From Thermomonas sp. (lineage in GTDB: Bacteria; Pseudomonadota; Gammaproteobacteria; Xanthomonadales; Xanthomonadaceae), in contig NZ_JAHRWW010000014.1 of the NCBI RefSeq assembly GCF_019104945.1, forward strand, positions 121,425-185,424: a DNA stretch of 64,000 nt, in the 5' to 3' direction. The translations under genes were made by a program, and so were the position numbers. How positions within the stretch are numbered: the stretch's first letter is position 1; every line of letters starts with the position of its first letter. The notes beneath the pieces were generated by a model. It did not search any database and was not told the DNA's origin. It was given only the letters and a program-made list of their open reading frames with translations. This document shows, one piece after another, positions 8,886 through 20,615 of the stretch.

Positions 8886-10307
8886 ATGGCCGGGAAAACG
8901 CTGTACGACAAACTATGGGAACTGCACGAGGTGGTGCGTCGCGAAGACGGCTCGTCGCTGCTGTATATCGACCGGCAGATTCTGCATGAAGTCACCTCGC
9001 CGCAGGCATTTGAAGGCCTGCGCCTTGCCAAACGCGCGCCGTGGCGCGCCGGGGCCAATATCGCCACACCCGATCACAATGTCCCCACTACGCGTGCTGA
9101 GCGTGCGGGTGGGCTGGCTGCGATCGCCGATGAAGTCTCGCGGCTGCAAGTGCAAACGCTGGATGAAAATTGCGAAGACTTCGGCATTACCGAATTCAAA
9201 ATGAACGATCCACGGCAAGGCATCGTGCATGTGGTGGGGCCGGAGCAGGGCGCCACATTGCCGGGCATGACGGTTGTCTGTGGCGATTCGCACACCTCCA
9301 CCCATGGCGCGTTTGGCGCGTTGGCACACGGCATTGGTACGTCGGAAGTGGAGCATGTGCTGGCCACGCAGTGCCTTGTGGCGCAGAAAATGAAGAATAT
9401 GCGCGTGCGCGTGGAAGGCGAGATTCCGCCCGGCGTAACCGCGAAAGATATCGTGCTGGCGATCATTGGCAAAATTGGCACCGCCGGGGGCAACGGCCAT
9501 GCGCTGGAATTTGCGGGCAGTGCTATTTCTGCGCTGTCGATGGAAGGCCGCATGACTGTGTGCAATATGGCGATCGAAGCTGGTGCGCGAGTAGGTATGG
9601 TGGCGGTGGACGAAAAAACCATCGCCTATTTCAACGGCCGCCCGTTGGCTCCCAAGGGCGCGCAGTGGGACGCTGCCGTCGCCCATTGGCGCACGCTGGT
9701 GTCCGACGCTGACGCGCAGTTTGATCGTGAAGTGGAGCTACGTGCAGAAGACATCAAACCACAGGTAAGCTGGGGCACGTCGCCAGAAATGGTGGTAGCG
9801 GTGGATGGCTGCACACCAGACCCGGCACAAGAAGCCAGCCCCACCAAGCGCGCATCGATCGAGCGCGCGCTGCACTACATGGGCCTAGCACCCAAGCAGC
9901 CGATTAAAAGTATTCAATTGGATCGCATTTTTATTGGTTCGTGCACCAATGCCCGGATCGAAGATCTGCGCGCGGCCGCTGCCGTGGCCAAGGGACGCAA
10001 GGTGGCACGCAGTATCAAACAAGCGTTGGTTGTGCCGGGCTCGGGTCTGGTTAAAACTCAGGCCGAACGTGAAGGTTTGGATCAAATCTTTTTAGACGCA
10101 GGCTTTGAATGGCGTGAGCCGGGTTGCTCGATGTGTTTGGCGATGAACCCCGACCGTTTGGAGCCGGGCGAGCACTGCGCTTCTACCTCCAATCGCAATT
10201 TTGAAGGCCGCCAAGGCAGCGGTGGGCGCACACATTTGGTAAGCCCCGCCATGGCCGCCGCCGCGGCCATCGCAGGCCATTTTGTTGATGTACGGGAGCT
10301 GCAATGA
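8886..10307 (+). CDS. leuC: 3-isopropylmalate dehydratase, large subunit
   Basis: With LeuD this enzyme isomerises 2-isopropylmalate to 3-isopropylmalate, the second dedicated step of leucine synthesis. The 473-residue aconitase-superfamily chain carries the iron-sulfur cluster cysteines in [12 protein letters not shown] (about 350) and CSMC (about 410), plus the substrate-binding segment [19 protein letters not shown]. Length is standard. The ATG at 8886 is preceded by AAGG. Its stop overlaps the leuD start (ATGA), so the two subunits are translationally coupled. It sits apart from the leuAB genes, which lie on the opposite strand 3 kb away, and is probably controlled separately by the divergent LysR protein. 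Confidence 0.97.
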   Translation: MAGKTLYDKLWELHEVVRREDGSSLLYIDRQILHEVTSPQAFEGLRLAKRAPWRAGANIATPDHNVPTTRAERAGGLAAIADEVSRLQVQTLDENCEDFGITEFKMNDPRQGIVHVVGPEQGATLPGMTVVCGDSHTSTHGAFGALAHGIGTSEVEHVLATQCLVAQKMKNMRVRVEGEIPPGVTAKDIVLAIIGKIGTAGGNGHALEFAGSAISALSMEGRMTVCNMAIEAGARVGMVAVDEKTIAYFNGRPLAPKGAQWDAAVAHWRTLVSDADAQFDREVELRAEDIKPQVSWGTSPEMVVAVDGCTPDPAQEASPTKRASIERALHYMGLAPKQPIKSIQLDRIFIGSCTNARIEDLRAAAAVAKGRKVARSIKQALVVPGSGLVKTQAEREGLDQIFLDAGFEWREPGCSMCLAMNPDRLEPGEHCASTSNRNFEGRQGSGGRTHLVSPAMAAAAAIAGHFVDVRELQ

Positions 10308-10951
10308 CCCCTTTTACCACGCATACGGGCTTGGTCGCGCCGCTGGATCGCGCCAATGTCGATACCGATCAAATCATCCCTAAGCAATTTTTGAAGTCGA
10401 TCAAACGCACCGGCTTTGGCCCCAATCTGTTCGACGAATGGCGCTATTTAGATATAGGTCAACCGGGGCAAGACTGCAGCAAGCGCCCACTCAACTCTGA
10501 TTTCATCCTCAACGCAGCGCGCTACCAAGGCGCAAGCGTGCTGCTGGCGCGCGAAAACTTCGGCTGTGGTTCCAGCCGCGAGCACGCGCCGTGGGCGTTG
10601 GCCGAATACGGCTTCCGCGCCATCATCGCGCCCAGCTTTGCCGATATTTTCTTCAACAATAGTTTTAAGAATGGCTTGCTGCCGATCGTATTGCCGGCTG
10701 AGGCCGTGAACGCGCTGTTTGCACAGTGCGAGGCGAATGAGGGCTATACATTAAGTGTGGATCTTGCCGCGCAAACGGTGACCCGCCAGGACGGCGTGCA
10801 ATACTCGTTCGATGTGGATGCCTTCCGCAAGCACTGCCTACTCAACGGCCTTGATGATATTGGTTTGACCTTGCAAGAACATGCTGCGATCAAGGCGTTT
10901 GAAGCGCGCCACAAGGCCGCGCAACCATGGCTGTTTGCTGGGCTAGGCTGA
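10304..10951 (+). CDS. leuD: 3-isopropylmalate dehydratase, small subunit
   Basis: This is the 215-residue swivel-domain partner of LeuC in isopropylmalate isomerase. It shows the N-terminal block [18 protein letters not shown] and the substrate-contacting block [14 protein letters not shown] near residue 85, both diagnostic of the bacterial LeuD subunit. Its ATG overlaps the leuC TGA by 4 bp. A 125-bp gap separates it from the following ArsB-type permease, with no obvious terminator. Confidence 0.97.
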   Translation: MTPFTTHTGLVAPLDRANVDTDQIIPKQFLKSIKRTGFGPNLFDEWRYLDIGQPGQDCSKRPLNSDFILNAARYQGASVLLARENFGCGSSREHAPWALAEYGFRAIIAPSFADIFFNNSFKNGLLPIVLPAEAVNALFAQCEANEGYTLSVDLAAQTVTRQDGVQYSFDVDAFRKHCLLNGLDDIGLTLQEHAAIKAFEARHKAAQPWLFAGLG

Positions 10952-11076
10952 AGGCGGGGTTAGAGCAGATAATACGCCTGCTATCACGCTGGCTTTGATG
11001 TAATGAATGTTCTGACTGGGTTTCATATCGACAATTACTGCGGCGGTGACGCACAAAAAGCGGGCAAGAGCGGCCT

Positions 11077-12363
11077 ATGCTGATTGCGCTGCTGATCTTC
11101 ATCGTCACCATTGCCTTAGTCATCTGGCAGCCCAAAGGTCTTGGTGTGGGATGGAGCGCTATGTTGGGTGCTGCATTGGCCTTGTTGACCGGGGTCGTGG
11201 CGTGGGCGGATATCCCGACGGTCTGGGGTTTTGTCTGGAATGCCACCTTTACTTTCGTTGCGGTGATCATCATCAGCTTGTTGCTGGATGAGGCCGGTTT
11301 CTTCGAGTGGGCAGCGCTGCATGTGGCGCGCTGGGGTAATGGCAGCGGGCGCCGATTATTCACCTTTCTCGTATTGCTCGGTGCGGCGGTGGCCGCGTTG
11401 TTTGCCAATGATGGCGCGGCATTGATCCTGACGCCGATCGTGATCGCCATACTTATGGCGCTGCGGTTCAGCCCGTCGGCTACATTGGCGTTCGTGATGG
11501 CGGCTGGATTTATCGCAGATACCGCCAGCCTGCCGTTGGTTGTCTCCAACCTAGTCAACATCGTCTCGGTGGATTATTTCGACGTTGGCTTTGCCGAATA
11601 TGCCGCGATTATGATTCCGGTCAACCTTGTCTCTGTCGCGGCGACGCTGGGGATGCTGTCGTGGTTTTTTCGCCGCGACATTCCGCGCAACTACGACGTG
11701 ACTCAGCTGAAGGATCCGCGTTCGGCCATTGTCGATCGCACTACCTTCAAGGCAGGCTGGGCGGTGTTGGCGTTGCTGCTGGTTGGGTTTTTTGGGCTGG
11801 AGCAGATCGGTGTACCGATCAGCGTGGTAGCAGGGTGCGGTGCGCTGGTGCTGCTGGGCGTGGCGGCGCATGGTCATGTGATATCGACCCGCAAAGTGAT
11901 TCGAGAAGCGCCGTGGCAGGTCGTGGTGTTCTCGCTTGGCATGTACCTAGTGGTTTACGGCATGCGCAACCAAGGGCTGACGAACTATCTGACGAGATTG
12001 TTGGATCTTTTTGCCGAACAGGGTTTGTGGGCCGCAACGGTCGGGACAGGCCTGCTGATCGCGTTCCTGTCGTCGATCATGAACAATATGCCGACCGTAC
12101 TGGTTGGTGCGCTGTCCATCGATGCCAGTCAGGCCGAGGGCGTCGTGCGTGAGGCGATGATTTACGCCAACGTCATCGGCAGCGATCTGGGGCCGAAATT
12201 CACCCCGATTGGCAGTTTGGCCACGCTGCTGTGGTTGCACGTATTGGCGCGCAAGAACATCAGGATCACTTGGGGCCATTACTTCAAGGTCGGTATCGTC
12301 TTGACGCTTCCAATCCTGCTCGTGACTTTGCTGGCCTTGGCAGTGCGGCTGAGCTTTGTGTGA
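11077..12363 (+). CDS. ArsB-type anion permease (putative arsenite efflux)
   Basis: This is a polytopic membrane protein of 428 residues in the ArsB/NhaD ion-transporter superfamily. Family features include an N-terminal helix pair, the [18 protein letters not shown] segment near residue 110, and [15 protein letters not shown] and [19 protein letters not shown] in the second half, the last two being close to ArsB motifs. ArsB proteins extrude arsenite or antimonite using proton motive force. No arsR, arsC or arsA lies beside it, so the function in this setting is inferred from family only. An in-frame stop 30 bp upstream fixes the start at 11077. It converges with gdhA. Confidence 0.82.
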   Translation: MLIALLIFIVTIALVIWQPKGLGVGWSAMLGAALALLTGVVAWADIPTVWGFVWNATFTFVAVIIISLLLDEAGFFEWAALHVARWGNGSGRRLFTFLVLLGAAVAALFANDGAALILTPIVIAILMALRFSPSATLAFVMAAGFIADTASLPLVVSNLVNIVSVDYFDVGFAEYAAIMIPVNLVSVAATLGMLSWFFRRDIPRNYDVTQLKDPRSAIVDRTTFKAGWAVLALLLVGFFGLEQIGVPISVVAGCGALVLLGVAAHGHVISTRKVIREAPWQVVVFSLGMYLVVYGMRNQGLTNYLTRLLDLFAEQGLWAATVGTGLLIAFLSSIMNNMPTVLVGALSIDASQAEGVVREAMIYANVIGSDLGPKFTPIGSLATLLWLHVLARKNIRITWGHYFKVGIVLTLPILLVTLLALAVRLSFV

Positions 12364-12404
12364 CGGATACGCGACTCACGGCTGCAGCCCCACTGCCGTG
12401 GTGT

Positions 12405-13748
12405 TCAATACAGCCCTTGCGCCAGCATTGCGTCGGCCACTTTGACAAAGCCGCTGATGTTGGCGCCGTCCACATAGTTCACACTGCCATCGCGACGGGT
12501 GCCGTGACGCACGCAGTTGCCGTGGATGTCTTTCATGATGAGGTGCAGACGCTCGTCCACTTCGGCGTGGGTCCACGCTAGGCGCATGGCGTTTTGGCTC
12601 ATCTCTAAACCGGAAGTGGCCACGCCGCCCGCATTGCTGGCCTTGCCCGGCGCGTACAGCGTGCCGGATTCTAGGAACACGTCCACAGCTTCCAAGGTGG
12701 AAGGCATATTGGCGCCTTCGGCGACGCAGAGCACGCCGTTGTTCACCAGTGCGTGCGCGTCGTCACCGTCCAATTCGTTTTGTGTGGCGCAGGGCAGGGC
12801 GATTTCAGCCGGGATATGCCACGGGCGCTTGCCGGGCAGATAGTCAAAACGCTTGTCTTCACCCAGCTCGGCTAGGCGGCCGCGGCGTTCGTTTTTTAGC
12901 TGCATAATCTGTTCAACGGCTTCCGCATCGAACCCGTCTTTTGCATACAGTGTGCCGTCGGAGTCGCTGAAGGTCAGCACCTTTCCGCCGAGTTCGTTGA
13001 CCTTCACCGCTGCGTATTGGGCCACATTGCCCGAGCCGGAAAGCAGCACGCGCGCGCCGTGGGTTTGGCGTTTGGCGTGACGCAGCATTTCTTCTACAAA
13101 ATACACGGTGCCGTAGCCGGTGGCCTCGGGGCGCATCAGGCTGCCACCGTAGGCAATGCCCTTGCCGGTGAACACGCAGGAGGCGTCGTTGCTGAGCTTT
13201 TTCATCATGCCGGCCATAAAGCCGATTTCACGTGCACCCACGCCAATATCGCCTGCGGGGACGTCGGTATTCGCACCGATATGGCGGTACAGTTCCAGCA
13301 TCAGCGCCTGACAAAAGCGCATCACTTCACCGTCGCTTTTGCCCTTGGGGTCGAAGTCTGAACCGCCTTTGCCACCGCCCATGGGGAGCGTGGTTAGTGC
13401 GTTTTTGAGCGTTTGTTCAAACGCCAAAAACTTCAAAATAGAAAGATTCACCGAAGGGTGAAAACGCATGCCGCCTTTGAATGGGCCAATGGCGCTGCTG
13501 TGCTGGACGCGAAACGCGCGGTTGACCTGCACATGGCCGTTATCATCGGCCCAAGCCACGCGGAATTGAATGGCACGCTCGGGTTCAACGAGGCGCTGCA
13601 GCAGGCCCATGCGGGCGTACTGAGGATGGCGCTGCAAAAATGGCCAGAGGCTAGCCGTCACTTCGTTGACGGCCTGCAAAAACTCGGGCTGGTCGGGGTC
13701 GCGGCGCTGGATATTGGTAAGGAAATCGTCTCGGAGTGGGAGCGTCAT
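12405..13748 (-). CDS. gdhA: NADP-specific glutamate dehydrogenase
   Basis: This enzyme reductively aminates 2-oxoglutarate with ammonium and NADPH. The 447-residue chain is the usual hexameric form. It contains the substrate-site block PMGGGKGGSDFDPKGKSD with the catalytic lysine near residue 125, and the nucleotide-binding LLSGSGNVAQYAA near residue 235. It is the last gene of the minus-strand ilv-leu run, 78 bp after leuB, so transcription from the ilv promoter could reach it. A separate AGGA site 6 bases before the ATG and a 13-codon ORF just upstream suggest translation-level control as well. Glutamate made here is the amino donor for the branched-chain transaminase. Confidence 0.96.
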   Translation of the reverse strand: MTLPLRDDFLTNIQRRDPDQPEFLQAVNEVTASLWPFLQRHPQYARMGLLQRLVEPERAIQFRVAWADDNGHVQVNRAFRVQHSSAIGPFKGGMRFHPSVNLSILKFLAFEQTLKNALTTLPMGGGKGGSDFDPKGKSDGEVMRFCQALMLELYRHIGANTDVPAGDIGVGAREIGFMAGMMKKLSNDASCVFTGKGIAYGGSLMRPEATGYGTVYFVEEMLRHAKRQTHGARVLLSGSGNVAQYAAVKVNELGGKVLTFSDSDGTLYAKDGFDAEAVEQIMQLKNERRGRLAELGEDKRFDYLPGKRPWHIPAEIALPCATQNELDGDDAHALVNNGVLCVAEGANMPSTLEAVDVFLESGTLYAPGKASNAGGVATSGLEMSQNAMRLAWTHAEVDERLHLIMKDIHGNCVRHGTRRDGSVNYVDGANISGFVKVADAMLAQGLY

Positions 13749-13758
13749 TAAGAATCCT

Positions 13759-13800
13759 TCAGGGTGGAAGTGAGGGCGGCTGTGTGATGCGTGTGTTCAT
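13759..13800 (-). CDS. 13-codon proline-rich mini-ORF upstream of gdhA
   Basis: A short reading frame encodes MNTRITQPPSLPP. It is preceded by a strong ribosome-binding site, TTAGGAGT, 8 bases from the ATG, and ends 10 bases before the gdhA start, just ahead of that gene's own AGGA. Two proline pairs, one right before the stop codon, are a context known to slow ribosomes. It could be a leader that couples or limits gdhA translation. No homologue is claimed and the function is unproven. Confidence 0.4.
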   Translation of the reverse strand: MNTRITQPPSLPP

Positions 13801-13826
13801 GGGCGTAACTCCTAAGAAGGGCATGT

Positions 13827-14888
13827 CTAGCGCATGCCTTGGATGACCGCAGTAGTGACGGCGGTGGTTGAAATGGCGCTGCTTGCGGGCGCAAGGTCAG
13901 CGGTAAAAGTGCCTTGCTGCAACGCAGCATTTACAGACTGTTCCACACAATCGGCTTCGGATGCAAGCCCTAATGAATGCCGCAGCAGCATGGTGGCGCT
14001 GAGGATCGCAGCGTAGGGGTTGGCAATGCCTTTGCCGGCAATATCGGGCGCGCTGCCGTGGATGGGTTCATAGATGCCGTTCTTGCCTTCGCCAAGCGAG
14101 GCAGACGGCAGCAGACCAAGCGACCCGGCCAGCATCGAGGCTTCGTCGGTGAGGATGTCGCCGAACATATTTTCAGTAACGATCACGTCGTAGTCGCGCG
14201 GCCGCGCCAGTAGGTGCATGGCCATCGAATCCACGAGTTGGTGTTCTAGCTGTACGTCGGGAAATTCATCGCGCATCACACGCGTGGTGACGTCACGCCA
14301 CAGGCGTGAGGTTTCCAGTACGTTGGCTTTATCCACCGAGGTGAGTTTGCCGCGGCGGCTGCGTGCGAGCTGCGCGGCGTGACGCACCACGCGCTCGATC
14401 TCAAGTACCGAGTAGCGGCAGAGGTCGCTGGCGTCGGTGGCGCTGCGGGTTTTGTTGCCAAAATAGATGCCGCCGGTGAGTTCGCGCACCACGAGTAAAT
14501 CGACACCTTCAAGCAGTTGCGGTTTGATCGGAGAAGCGCCCAGCGTTGCCGTATGCGGTTTCACCGGGCGCAGGTTGGCAAACAGACCGAGTGCGCGGCG
14601 GATCGCAAGCAAGCCCTGCTCTGGGCGCACCTTGGCATTGGGGTCAGACCACTTTGGGCCGCCCACCGCGCCCAGTAGCACCGCATCGGCGCTGTGTGCG
14701 GCGGCAAGCGTGGCCTCTGGCAGTGGTTGGCCAGTGGCGTCAATTGCCGCACCACCGATCAGGTGCTCATGAAATTGGAACGTGTGGCCAAACTGTTCTG
14801 CCACCGCGCGCAGCACGGAGACGGCGGCGGTGGTGACTTCGGGGCCAATGCCATCCCCTGGCAGTACAACGATGTTCGCGTGAGACAT
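13827..14888 (-). CDS. leuB: 3-isopropylmalate dehydrogenase
   Basis: This enzyme oxidatively decarboxylates 3-isopropylmalate with NAD in leucine synthesis. The 353-residue protein begins [13 protein letters not shown] and contains the family blocks [10 protein letters not shown] near residue 140 and [18 protein letters not shown] near residue 275 (NAD-contacting). I chose the ATG at 14888 because AAGGA lies at proper spacing; the frame stays open for another 30 codons upstream but that part overlaps leuA and lacks family sequence. It follows leuA by 23 bp and precedes gdhA. Confidence 0.96.
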   Translation of the reverse strand: MSHANIVVLPGDGIGPEVTTAAVSVLRAVAEQFGHTFQFHEHLIGGAAIDATGQPLPEATLAAAHSADAVLLGAVGGPKWSDPNAKVRPEQGLLAIRRALGLFANLRPVKPHTATLGASPIKPQLLEGVDLLVVRELTGGIYFGNKTRSATDASDLCRYSVLEIERVVRHAAQLARSRRGKLTSVDKANVLETSRLWRDVTTRVMRDEFPDVQLEHQLVDSMAMHLLARPRDYDVIVTENMFGDILTDEASMLAGSLGLLPSASLGEGKNGIYEPIHGSAPDIAGKGIANPYAAILSATMLLRHSLGLASEADCVEQSVNAALQQGTFTADLAPASSAISTTAVTTAVIQGMR

Positions 14889-14911
14889 GCAGATCGTCCT
14901 TGAGGTAAGCG

Positions 14912-16446
<1,535 letters not shown>

Positions 16447-16450
<4 letters not shown>

Positions 16451-17550
16451 GCGAAGGTGATCTCTGCTGTAGATTTTGTGCGCGCGTTGCGCGGCACGGG
16501 GATAGGTTTGACAGAATGCAGTAGGCCAGCCGTAGGTGTTGATGCACCTGCGGCCGGCGGTGTAAGTCGTTCTTGCTTGCGCTGACGCGGTTTGCGCGGC
16601 GGCCGTGGGCGCACATCGCGCAGTAGAGTGGCCAGAACATTGGCATCCAAATTGCCACCAGACACCACCGCACATTTGCGCTTGCCCGCCACGCGGCGGC
16701 CAGCGGCGAGTGCCAGCGCGCCCGCACCTTCGGCGATGACATGTTCTTCTAGTGCAAGTCGCACCAAGGTTTCGCGCAGTTCGGGTTCACGCACGATCAC
16801 TACATCGTCAATGAGTTGTTGCAGTAATGTGCGGGTGATGAAGCCGGGGACCTTTACTTTCACGCCGTCGGCCAAGGTGGCGACGGGTTCACGAATGCTG
16901 GCATCGCCACGCAGTGCGCGGGCCATGGAATCGACGCCTTCCACCTGCGCGCCAATGATGCGCACGCCTTGAGATTTCAGCGCCAATGCGACGCCCGAGG
17001 CCAACCCACCACCGCCGATAGGTACGATCACCACATCGGGACGAATGCTGTGGGCAATTTCTAAGCCCACTGTGCCTTGTCCTGCAATGACATCGGGGTC
17101 ATCGAAGGCCGACAGCAGGCGGTAATCGTTTTGCGCCGCGAGCTCATTCGCAAACGCCTTGGCTTCGTCGTAGGTCTCGCCGTGCAAGCGCACGGTAGCC
17201 CCCCAATGCGCCACACCAGCAATTTTGGTTTGCGGTGCAGATTTTGGCATCACCGTAATGGCCTGCATGCCAAGGCGATACGCGGCCCACGCGAGCCCTT
17301 GTGCGTGGTTACCCGCTGAGGCGGCAATGGTGGGGCGCAGGTCGCCGCGCTCGCGTGCGGCAAGCAGTGCATTCAGCGCACCGCGCACTTTGTACGAGCC
17401 AGTGCGTTGCAGGTTTTCTAGTTTTAGCCAGCAGCCAAAACGTTCGGCGTAGTGAGTGGGAGTGATGTCGAGATAGGAGCGCAGCCGTGCCTGCGCCGCC
17501 AGTACATCACTGGCGGTCACGCGTGGGGGAGGGGCTACGGAAGGCTCCAT
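16447..17550 (-). CDS. ilvA: Threonine dehydratase (short form, no ACT domain)
   Basis: This pyridoxal-phosphate enzyme deaminates threonine to 2-oxobutanoate, feeding isoleucine synthesis. The cofactor lysine is in [15 protein letters not shown] near residue 52, and the phosphate-binding loop is IGGGGLASG near 178. At 367 residues it lacks the C-terminal ACT-like regulatory domains of the E. coli biosynthetic IlvA; instead the last 45 residues are a basic, low-complexity tail. This resembles the catabolic TdcB form, yet its position between ilvM and leuA argues for a biosynthetic role. Isoleucine feedback is therefore either absent or supplied by another protein. Start ATG 17550 lies 28 bp after ilvM. 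Confidence 0.92.
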
Positions 17551-17578
17551 TAAACGTGGGCCTGTACAAAGTGCTGCA

Positions 17579-17812
17579 TTACGCGCATGGCTGCACCTTC
17601 ACGCTGAGGCAGTCGTACAGCTTTTCCAGTTGGTGTTTGAGGCCTTCCGGCTCGCGCTGACCTTCCACGGTCATGCGCAGATTCCATTGGTCTGCACCAT
17701 CGGCTTGGCCTTCCACATGGATCGGCTGAAAGCCGCGCCGTTCGGTAGTGCCTACGATGCGCACCAGCGCGCCTTCCACTTGACGCAGGGTGAGATCAAG
17801 CTGGTAGCGCAT
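17579..17812 (-). CDS. ilvM: Acetolactate synthase small regulatory subunit (ACT domain)
   Basis: This is a 77-residue ACT-domain protein, the length of the IlvM class rather than the longer IlvN/IlvH. The beta-alpha-beta pattern is visible from MRYQLDLTLRQVEGALVRIV onward. It overlaps the 3' end of ilvG by 17 bp, the position expected for the regulatory subunit of the IlvG enzyme. I placed the start at ATG 17812; the longer open frame upstream lies wholly within ilvG. It probably stabilises the catalytic subunit and may carry valine sensitivity, though E. coli IlvGM is valine-resistant. Confidence 0.9.
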   Translation of the reverse strand: MRYQLDLTLRQVEGALVRIVGTTERRGFQPIHVEGQADGADQWNLRMTVEGQREPEGLKHQLEKLYDCLSVKVQPCA

Positions 17813-19511
17813 CGGTGGTCTCCTGTTCGGTGTGGCTGGGGTCGAGCATTTGCGCGTTGTTGTGGTTAGGCGGCACCAGTGGCCAGACGTTGGCGGCAGT
17901 GTCGATAGGAACATGCAGCAGTGCAGGACCGTCGGCATTAAGCAGTGCTTGCAGTGCGGCATCGACACCAGCGGCCTTGTCCACGCGCAGTGCTTGGATG
18001 CCAAAGGCTTCGGCCACGGCGGCGAAATCGGGGTTGTCGGAGAGGTCCACTTCGGAATAGCGTTTATCGAAGAACAACTCCTGCCACTGCCGCACCATGC
18101 CGAGTGCTTGGTTATCCAGCAGCACGATCTTTACCGGCAAGCGATAACGCTTCAGTGTGGCCAGCTCTTGGATGTTCATCATGATCGAGCCATCACCACT
18201 GACGCAGACCACCTGCGCATCACGGCAGGCTTCCTGCGCGCCCAGTGCGGCGGGCAGGCCAAAGCCCATCGCACCCAACGCACCGGAGGTGAGGTGTTTT
18301 TGCGGGTGCGACATCTGCCAATGTTGGGCCACCCACATTTGATGTTGGCCCACATCGCACGCCACGATGGCGTTCGGGGCTAGCTCAGAGATACGCTTGA
18401 GCAGTGCCGGTGCATACACGCCTTCGCCGGGGGCGTTGTAGCGCGGTGCGTATTGCTGCGCACGCTGTTTGCATTGGCTGCGCCATGCTTTACGCGCCGT
18501 ACCGTTGCGGCCATGCAGATGGGCGGCGCAGGGCAGGGTGAGCTTGGTCAGCGTGGTGATCAAGTCACCGCGCACGCCAACATCGGCTTGGCGCAGCTTG
18601 CCAATTTCGCAGGCATCTAAATCCATGTGAACGATGCGCGCCTGCGGCGCAAACTCGGCCAGCTTGCCGGTGGCGCGGTCGTCAAAACGTGCGCCCACAA
18701 CGATCAGTAAATCGGCTTCTTGCACCGCCAAATTCGCTGCGCGGCTGCCATGCATCCCCAGCATGCCCATATTCAGCGGGTGCTGGGTAGGCAGAGCGCC
18801 CAAGCCTTTCAGCGTCAGCACGGTGGGGATTTGTGTGGCATCAACAAAGGTGCGGAACTGCTGCACGGCACTGCCAAGATTGATCCCGCCGCCGCCGTAG
18901 ATCACTGGGCGCTGTGCTTGTGAAATCATCGCCAGCGCTGCGTGCAGGGAAGCGTCTTTCGGTTGCTCCACTGCGTCCGTACCCAACGAAACGTGTTCGG
19001 GGAGCTGCGAAGCATCGGCTAATTGCACGTCTTTCGGGAGATCAATCAAGACCGGGCCGGGGCGGCCGCTACGCGCTAAGCGAAACGCTTCACCCAGCAT
19101 CGTTGGAAGGTCTTCCACGCGGCGCGCGATGAAATTATGTTTGACCATGGGCATGGTCATCGCGAATACATCCAGTTCTTGGAATGCATCGGTGCCCATC
19201 AATGCCGTAGGTACCTGCCCGGTGATGACCACCATGGGCACCGAGTCCACCATTGCATCGGCAATGCCGGTAACAAGGTTAGACGCACCGGGGCCGGAGG
19301 TTGAGATGCAGACGCCCACGCGCCCGCTGGCCCGCGCATAGCCATTGGCAGCATAGGCAGCGCCTTGTTCATGGCGCGGCAATACATGCCGCAGTTGCGG
19401 GGTGTCGTGCAGGGCATCGTAGAAGGGCATGATCGCGCCGCCGGGATACCCAAACAGGGTGTCCACTCCTTCTGCCACTAATGCCTGAGCGAGCCAGCGA
19501 GCGCCGTTCAT
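17796..19511 (-). CDS. ilvG: Acetolactate synthase large (catalytic) subunit
   Basis: This thiamine-diphosphate and FAD enzyme forms acetolactate or acetohydroxybutyrate, the first common step of valine, leucine and isoleucine synthesis. The 571-residue protein shows the catalytic-glutamate region HEQGAAYAANGYARASG near residue 48, the FAD-binding central domain, and the thiamine-binding GDGSIMMNIQELATL near residue 430. The frame is uninterrupted. The ATG at 19511 shares a base with the ilvC stop (TAATG), and the 3' end overlaps ilvM, so ilvC, ilvG and ilvM are tightly coupled. Confidence 0.96.
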   Translation of the reverse strand: MNGARWLAQALVAEGVDTLFGYPGGAIMPFYDALHDTPQLRHVLPRHEQGAAYAANGYARASGRVGVCISTSGPGASNLVTGIADAMVDSVPMVVITGQVPTALMGTDAFQELDVFAMTMPMVKHNFIARRVEDLPTMLGEAFRLARSGRPGPVLIDLPKDVQLADASQLPEHVSLGTDAVEQPKDASLHAALAMISQAQRPVIYGGGGINLGSAVQQFRTFVDATQIPTVLTLKGLGALPTQHPLNMGMLGMHGSRAANLAVQEADLLIVVGARFDDRATGKLAEFAPQARIVHMDLDACEIGKLRQADVGVRGDLITTLTKLTLPCAAHLHGRNGTARKAWRSQCKQRAQQYAPRYNAPGEGVYAPALLKRISELAPNAIVACDVGQHQMWVAQHWQMSHPQKHLTSGALGAMGFGLPAALGAQEACRDAQVVCVSGDGSIMMNIQELATLKRYRLPVKIVLLDNQALGMVRQWQELFFDKRYSEVDLSDNPDFAAVAEAFGIQALRVDKAAGVDAALQALLNADGPALLHVPIDTAANVWPLVPPNHNNAQMLDPSHTEQETTDALPA

Positions 19512-20506
19512 TACGCAGCCTCTGCGGTTTTTTCGGGGGAAGGCTGCTGGGCCGAACCTAACCATTCCATCTTGGCGCGCAGCTTCTTTCCAACCACTTC
19601 GATGGGATGTTCCAAATCGGCCTGCTTCATCGCTTTGTAATTGGCATTACCGGAGGCGTATTCGGCGATCCACTGGCGTGCAAAAGTGCCGTCTTGGATT
19701 TCCGTCAGCACTTTCTTCATTTGTGCGCGGGTGTTGGCATCCACCACGTAATCACCACGGGTCAGTGAGCCGTACTGCGCGGTTTCGCTGATGAACTCGT
19801 GCATGCGGGTGATGCCGCCTTCGTAGAACAGGTCCACGATCAGCTTCAGCTCGTGCAGGCACTCGTAGTAGGCCACTTCCGGCTGATAGCCCGCTTCCAC
19901 CAAGGTTTCCCAGCCCGCTTGCACCAAGCGCGTGGCGCCGCCGCACAGCACCGCCTGCTCGCCGAACAGATCGGTTTCGGTTTCTTCTTTGAAGGTGGTT
20001 TTGATCGCGCTCTGACGCGCGCCACCAATGCCTGCGCAGTAGGTCAGCGCGAATTGCTCGGCCTGGCCGCTCTTGTCTTGATACACCGCATACACCGACG
20101 GCACGCCGCGGCCAATTTCATACTCGCGGCGCACCAGCGCGCCGGGGCCTTTCGGCGCCACCAGCACCACATCGAGGTCTTCGCGCGGGGTGATTTGGCC
20201 GTAGTGCACGTTGAAGCCGTGGGCAAACAGCAGGCAGGCGCCCTTGTCCATATTCGGTTCAATCACCTCGGCATACAGCTGCGGCTGCACCATGTCCGGG
20301 GTGAGGATCGCGACGATCTGCGCTCCTTTCACCGCCTCGGCCGGAGCCTTGGGGTGGAAGCCATCGGCCTTGGCCTTGAACTCGGTGGGGCCGCCCGGGC
20401 GCAGGCCCACGGTGACGTCAAAACCAGAGTCGCGCAGGTTGAGCGCGTGGGCCCGGCCTTGGCTGCCGTAACCGATGATGGCGATGCGGGGTTTGCTGCT
20501 GGTCAT
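19511..20506 (-). CDS. ilvC: Ketol-acid reductoisomerase (NADP, class I)
   Basis: This enzyme isomerises and reduces acetolactate with NADPH. The 331-residue length fits the short class I form. The Rossmann loop [19 protein letters not shown] opens the protein, and the magnesium-binding acidic block with [21 protein letters not shown] lies near residue 195. It is the first structural gene of the operon and sits about 55 bp downstream of a terminator hairpin that belongs to a leader-peptide attenuator. The longer open frame upstream of ATG 20506 runs through that hairpin and is not part of the protein. Confidence 0.97.
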   Translation of the reverse strand: MTSSKPRIAIIGYGSQGRAHALNLRDSGFDVTVGLRPGGPTEFKAKADGFHPKAPAEAVKGAQIVAILTPDMVQPQLYAEVIEPNMDKGACLLFAHGFNVHYGQITPREDLDVVLVAPKGPGALVRREYEIGRGVPSVYAVYQDKSGQAEQFALTYCAGIGGARQSAIKTTFKEETETDLFGEQAVLCGGATRLVQAGWETLVEAGYQPEVAYYECLHELKLIVDLFYEGGITRMHEFISETAQYGSLTRGDYVVDANTRAQMKKVLTEIQDGTFARQWIAEYASGNANYKAMKQADLEHPIEVVGKKLRAKMEWLGSAQQPSPEKTAEAA

Positions 20507-20559
20507 TACGGGTTTCCTTGGTGTGGATGGGTTGAAGTTTTTGAGAGGTCTTAAAACGA

Positions 20560-20590
20560 AAAACCCCGCAACCTTTCGGTGCGGGGTTTT
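20560..20590 (-). terminator. Attenuator terminator in the ilvC operon leader
   Basis: On the minus strand AAACCCCGC (20589-20581) pairs with GCGGGGTTT (20569-20561), extended by an inner ACC/GGT pairing around a GAAA loop, and is followed by TTTTTCGTTTT. This is a clear intrinsic terminator lying between the leader peptide and ilvC. Its 5' arm segment CCCGCAC (20585-20579) is perfectly complementary to GTGCGGG (20638-20632) at the end of the leader ORF, which gives a competing antiterminator. Confidence 0.85.
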
Positions 20591-20615
20591 GTCGATTCGG
20601 GCGTTTGTTTCTTTT

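Noticed and set aside
16451..16675. 75-codon N-terminal extension of leuA
   Set aside because: It lies inside ilvA in another frame, is Cys/Thr-rich and unlike any 2-isopropylmalate synthase; the ATG overlapping the ilvA stop is the normal start.
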